A DNA stretch of 64,000 bases from Bretschneidera sinensis (Eukaryota > Streptophyta > Magnoliopsida > Brassicales > Akaniaceae): the NCBI GenBank assembly GCA_023935145.1, contig CM043700.1, positions 38,482,620 to 38,546,619 of the forward strand, in the 5' to 3' direction. The first letter of the stretch is position 1, and each line of letters starts with the position of its first letter. The notes under the pieces were generated by a model that saw only the letters and a program-made list of their open reading frames with translations, had not been told where the DNA came from and searched no databases. Of this stretch, positions 60,530-64,000 are shown one piece after another. The position numbers were made by a program, and so were the translations under genes.

Positions 60530-61700
60530 AGAAAGCTAATCTACCTAGCCTCCCGATACATGATCATAGATGGACAATTATATAAGAAGGCTCTGACTAT
60601 ACCTTACTTGAGGTGCTTCAATTCTACCGAGGCCGAATATGCCCTCCAAGAAGTCCACGAAGGTATATGTGGGAATCACCTAGGGGCTTGAGCCCTCACT
60701 TTCAAGGCTCTTTGCCAAGGGTATTATTGGCCTAAGATAAAAGAAGACACAGCTGATCTGGTCAAGAAATACAGAAGCTGTCAACAGTACTCTCCAATGC
60801 CGCACCAGCCCGCTAATCCCTTCACCTCGATCACCACCCCTCTCCCCTTTGAGATGTGGGGGATGAATATTCTTGGCCAGTTCACCACGGCCTCTGGGCA
60901 GAAAAAATATCTCATTGTAGCCATTAATTACTTCACCAAGTGGGTTGAAGCGGAGCCACTGGCCAGTATCACGGATCACCAAACCCGAAACTTTGTTTGA
61001 AAATCGATCGTGTGTCAGTTCAGGATTGCTCGAGTGTTGGTCACCGATAACAAAAAGTAATTCGATAGCTCCCGGTTCAAAATATTCTGTAAAGAATTCC
61101 ACATCGAGCATCGATTCTCGTCCATCGAATATCCGCAGGCCAATGGTCAAGCAGAAGTTACCAATTGGACCCTTCTCCAAGGAATCAAGAAAAGCCTTGA
61201 CGAGGAAAATAAGCAATGGGCTGACCAGCTCCCCAACGTTCTCTGGGCCTGTCAGACAACTATACATACCCCAACAGGAGAAACCCCGTTCTTCATGACG
61301 TATGGTTCAGAAGTCGTTGTCCCGATCGAGATCAGAATTCCATCGATACGCGTGTAATATTTTGATCCAAGTAACAATGAAGAAGACTTACGAATGAACG
61401 CGAACTTGGTTGACGAAGCACGGGAGAAGGTCCAAATCCGTTTAGCTACGTACCAACAGAGGACAACCCGATACTACAACTCCCGAGTTCAAAATAGGAA
61501 CTTCAAGCTCTATGACCTCGTCCTTCAGAAAAACAAAGTGTCTCATCCTCGGCACACGGGAAAGCTCGTTCTGAATTAGGAAGGCCCATACAAAATTCGA
61601 AGAGTCTGCTAGATGGGCACCTTCGAACTCGAGGAATTAGAGGGCAAGCCAGTCCCCCGTACTTAGAACACGGAGAACCTTCGTAAATTCTATCAGTAAA
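60530..61700 (+). pseudogene. Gypsy integrase, decayed
   Basis: The zinc region is near 60650-60790 (EVHEGICGNHLG, then YRSCQQYSPM with the first Cys changed). The core has MWGMNILGQFTTASGQKKYL (Asp replaced by Asn), VAINYFTKWVEAEPL, VLVTDNKK then a stop, EYPQANGQAEVTNWTLLQGI and ETPFFMTYGSEVVVPIEIR. The C-terminal part ends ENLRKFYQ with TAA at 61698. The loss of a catalytic Asp and several stops make it inactive. Confidence 0.86.
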
Positions 61701-61899
61701 ATGTAATAGCAGAAAGTAAAGAAATAATAAAGCTCAGATTTGAAGGAAAAAGTTTGAAATTCCATTAATTTAAAAAACAGAGGTACAAAATTAGGCACTA
61801 CGGCCTGGGGTACAAAAGAAAAAAAAATCTATCCTAAGAAGCAGGGGCCTCCTGGGCCTTACCCTCTGCAACCTCCTTGGCCTCGCCCTCTGGGGCCTC

Positions 61900-63828
61900 C
61901 TAGACATCAGCAATGACGGTGTCATCTGCGTCCCCACCAGTAGCAGCAGCAGCAGCATCTGACTCCCCAGAGAGGGCCCCTAGGTCTAGGCCGAAAAAGT
62001 CAACCCCTGGGAAGAGGGATGCAACATTTCTTCTGGCTTCATTGAAGCCCTCGAGGAATTGGGCACCGACTTTCTTCATCAGAACCACCTCCCACTCCGC
62101 AGCATGGTGGTGGACCTCTTCCAGCTCAGCCCAGATCAGATCCCTCTCATTCTTAAGGGCGTCCTCGGACCGGTGCCAGTGATCCCTCTCAAAGATGACA
62201 TCCTCTTTGGCCCTCTCGGCCGCCTCAAGGGAGGAGGACAGGGCTAGGACCAGGTCTTGGGTCTCCTCTAACTTGTACACAGCTTTCGCCAAGCGCTTGG
62301 CCATGTCAGTACTTCGCCGAGCAAGGACCCCGGCAAGAACTCCAGCCTGAAATGGATGCATTGTTAAAAAATAGTTGAAAAGAAAAGCAAGCAAATTAAA
62401 GAACCATGACAAAGGAAAGAAACCGTACCTGGGAGGTAATGGCCTCCACGGACGAGCAAAACGCCTCAGAAGGCTTCGCCGAGAGCTCCACCATATCCGG
62501 GGGAGGGATTCCTAAGATGAGGTGTTTGCGAGTAACCTTCAAATGTGCGAACACAGAATCGTCCACCCTCAGTGCCCACCATGGCATGAAGGTGGTAGTT
62601 ACCCCAAACCCCTCCCTGGATGAAGACAGCCCCGGGGAAGGAGTGGGTATGGTAGGATCAGCCCTCTCTTTAGGAACTGGAGGTCTCGGAGGGCTCTCCA
62701 CTAGAATGGACACCGGGGGTGAGGCCTGGGCCTTTCTCTTCTACTCCTGTCCAGAGCCACTCGCCTCCGTAGCCTTCTTCTTCTCTCGGGCCATGCGTTT
62801 AGCCCTATCCACAGCCTGGGTAGCCATCTCCATCTCTGCATGAAAAGACGAGCACTAGTGACTTGGAATAAAAAATCAAAATTGCTACAAACTTCAAGGT
62901 TAAAAGCTACCATGCTCGAGGTTCTCCAGAAGGCTAGGAGGGCAGAGGCCGCACCTGTGGAGTTTTTCGTTATCTCCAACCACCTCGATATGCAAGGGCA
63001 TGGCCAGCATGGCCTTTAACATCTCATACTCCCGGTGCAAGAGGTGCGGCCTTTTGCACTTGCTGGCACGCTCCAAGCTCCAAACAAGGGGGACGTCAAA
63101 GCTCTCAGCACTCCGTATGAAGAAGAAAACCCTCTTCCACCTTTTTATGGAAGAAAGCTTCTTCTTCAATACCCTCTTTCTTTTCCTCGAGCTTACGATA
63201 ACCCACTCTGAATGACCAAACTGGGCTATCTTGAAGTGGGCTTTGAACACGTTAATGTTCATCACCCCATCCACCTCCTTGCAAACAGTGATAAATGCTA
63301 GGATCAGCTGGATTGAGTTGGGCACCAGCTGACTCAGCGCGATATCAAAGTATTTAAGCACCGAGTAGAAGATCTAGTAGAGAGAGAACCTAAGCCCTGC
63401 CTTCAAGTACTGTTCATAAACGCACAGCTCGAAAGACTGAAGGTTCGGAAGGGCATCGCATGCCCTCTCTCCACCCTCTGGTGCCCTCAGGTGGTAATAC
63501 GTGGGGATCCTATACTTTATCCTCATCCCCACGAGTTTAGCCTCCTCTAGCACACTTGAGATGGAGTTCGCTTTGAATGTCCACTCCTCTCTCTCAGTAT
63601 CTATGGAGTCGTCCCTAATGATCATAGATGCCCGAACATCTTCCTCTCCAGATGACTCTCCATCCTCATCCTCCCCTCCATCTCGTCTCCTTAGGATGTA
63701 AGGCACAAGAGCAGAGCCCCATCCTGAGGGGTAACCTCTAGAGAAGGGACTTCATCGCTGGAGGAAACGCCCATTGCTTCCTCCAACTCCCTCGACAAAT
63801 CCCCGCTAACTTCACTCTCGTCAAACAT
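61900..63828 (-). pseudogene. Antisense extra ORF of the gypsy element, decayed
   Basis: On the opposite strand to pol, between integrase and the expected 3' LTR. Pieces in order: 63828 (MFDESEVSGDLSRELEEAMG), a frameshift, 63706-63374 (KYRIPTYYHLRAPEGGERAC, LPNLQSFELCVYEQYLKAGL), a stop, 63361-62900 (ALSQLVPNSIQLILAFITVC, then WKRVFFFIRSAESFDVPLVW), 62713-62396 (Pro/Ser-rich) and 62412-61900 (KRLAKAVYKLEETQDLVLAL, a long coiled coil, and an Ala/Asp-rich end). The order is that of gag-like proteins annotated as plant retrotransposon or putative plant transposon proteins. Extra antisense ORFs are known in the Tat lineage; their role is unsettled. Confidence 0.8.
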
Positions 63829-64000
63829 TCTACTCACCAAGAAATCTTTTTGAGTAACTTCTTAAGGAAACCGAGCGCTCTCAAGAATGCTCATCTAGCT
63901 ATATACTCTAAAAAAACTCTCAAAATGTAAGAGAAAAATGAGGATGAATCCTCTTTTATAGAGGCTATGGCAACAGAAACGAGGTATATTAACTCAGCCC
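63829..64000. other. Gypsy element, region before its 3' LTR
   Basis: 172 bp upstream of the antisense ORF's start codon, likely its promoter region. A minus-strand CTCTATAAAAGAGG-type TATA box is visible at about 63953-63964. Confidence 0.4.

Larger units (their letters stand above)
45364..64000 (+). mobile_element. Ty3-gypsy retrotransposon, Tat type, decayed, runs off the window
   Basis: Order on the plus strand: LTR, primer-binding site, gag, protease, reverse transcriptase, Ty3-type RNase H, a second archaeal-type RNase H, integrase, then an antisense ORF. Two RNase H domains, gag before pro-RT-RH-INT, and an extra antisense ORF before the 3' LTR point to the Tat lineage. A Sirevirus-like element (47768-58128) sits in the protease. 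The 3' LTR is outside the window. Dense stops, many of them TGG or CGA turned into TAG/TGA, show long methylated residence. Confidence 0.88.

Noticed and set aside
1..64000. tRNA, rRNA or snRNA genes
   Set aside because: I looked for A/B-box pairs and CCA-less acceptor stems near GGTTCGA-type sequence (for example 16108) and found no cloverleaf. The TGGTATCAGAGC matches are retrotransposon primer-binding sites.

Overview
The window is nuclear DNA from a flowering plant, probably a woody eudicot. The evidence is spliced GT/AG genes for plant-specific families, very AT-rich intergenic DNA and many plant transposon families. I cannot name the species.

Gene-bearing half (about 0.2-27.2 kb). A ten-exon cereblon homologue (LON substrate-binding plus CULT domains, 548 codons, + strand, 742-6196) is intact. 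Next come fragments of two unrelated genes: the last two exons of an NADP-malic enzyme (- strand) and a homeodomain/SAWADEE (SHH-type) fragment (+ strand). An unrecognised spliced gene candidate lies at 9.5-10.7 kb (-). An intact 16-exon MUT9-like/casein-kinase-1-like kinase follows (667 codons, -, 11507-15765). AT-rich DNA then surrounds two intronless genes: a DUF761 protein (-, 20943-21521) and a lachrymatory-factor-synthase-like/START-fold protein (+, 26687-27208).

Transposon half (27.6-64 kb). The region resolves into nested insertions whose target-site duplications (TSDs) can be read directly. A hAT (Ac-like) DNA transposon spans 27643-43917 (8-bp TSD GTTATTAG). Inside its transposase gene sit a TNT1-like copia element (28810-37375, TSD TCCAC), which itself holds a 2.65-kb solo LTR (31379-34026, TSD ATCAT); a 1.25-kb solo LTR of a Sirevirus-like copia family (38781-40030, TSD ATAAG); and a second solo LTR of the 2-kb family (40208-42245, TSD CTCAC). 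Another hAT end of the same family is cut by the left edge of the window (1-236).

From 45.36 kb to beyond the right edge lies a decayed Ty3-gypsy element of the Tat type, with two RNase H domains and an antisense extra ORF. It is split at its protease by a young 10.36-kb Sirevirus-like copia element (47768-58128, TSD ACGTG, LTRs about 2% different).

The most interesting signal is in that Sirevirus-like family. A 12-bp palindrome, CCAGTCGACTGG, occurs ten times in each LTR just upstream of the LTR TATA box. A second array of eleven or twelve copies lies inside the element, upstream of a second TATA box and of a third ORF. In both arrays the palindromes come in pairs 21-23 bp apart with about 31 bp between most pairs, so they are phased on the DNA helix. 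I infer that the element carries a duplicated promoter module that drives its extra ORF separately from gag-pol.
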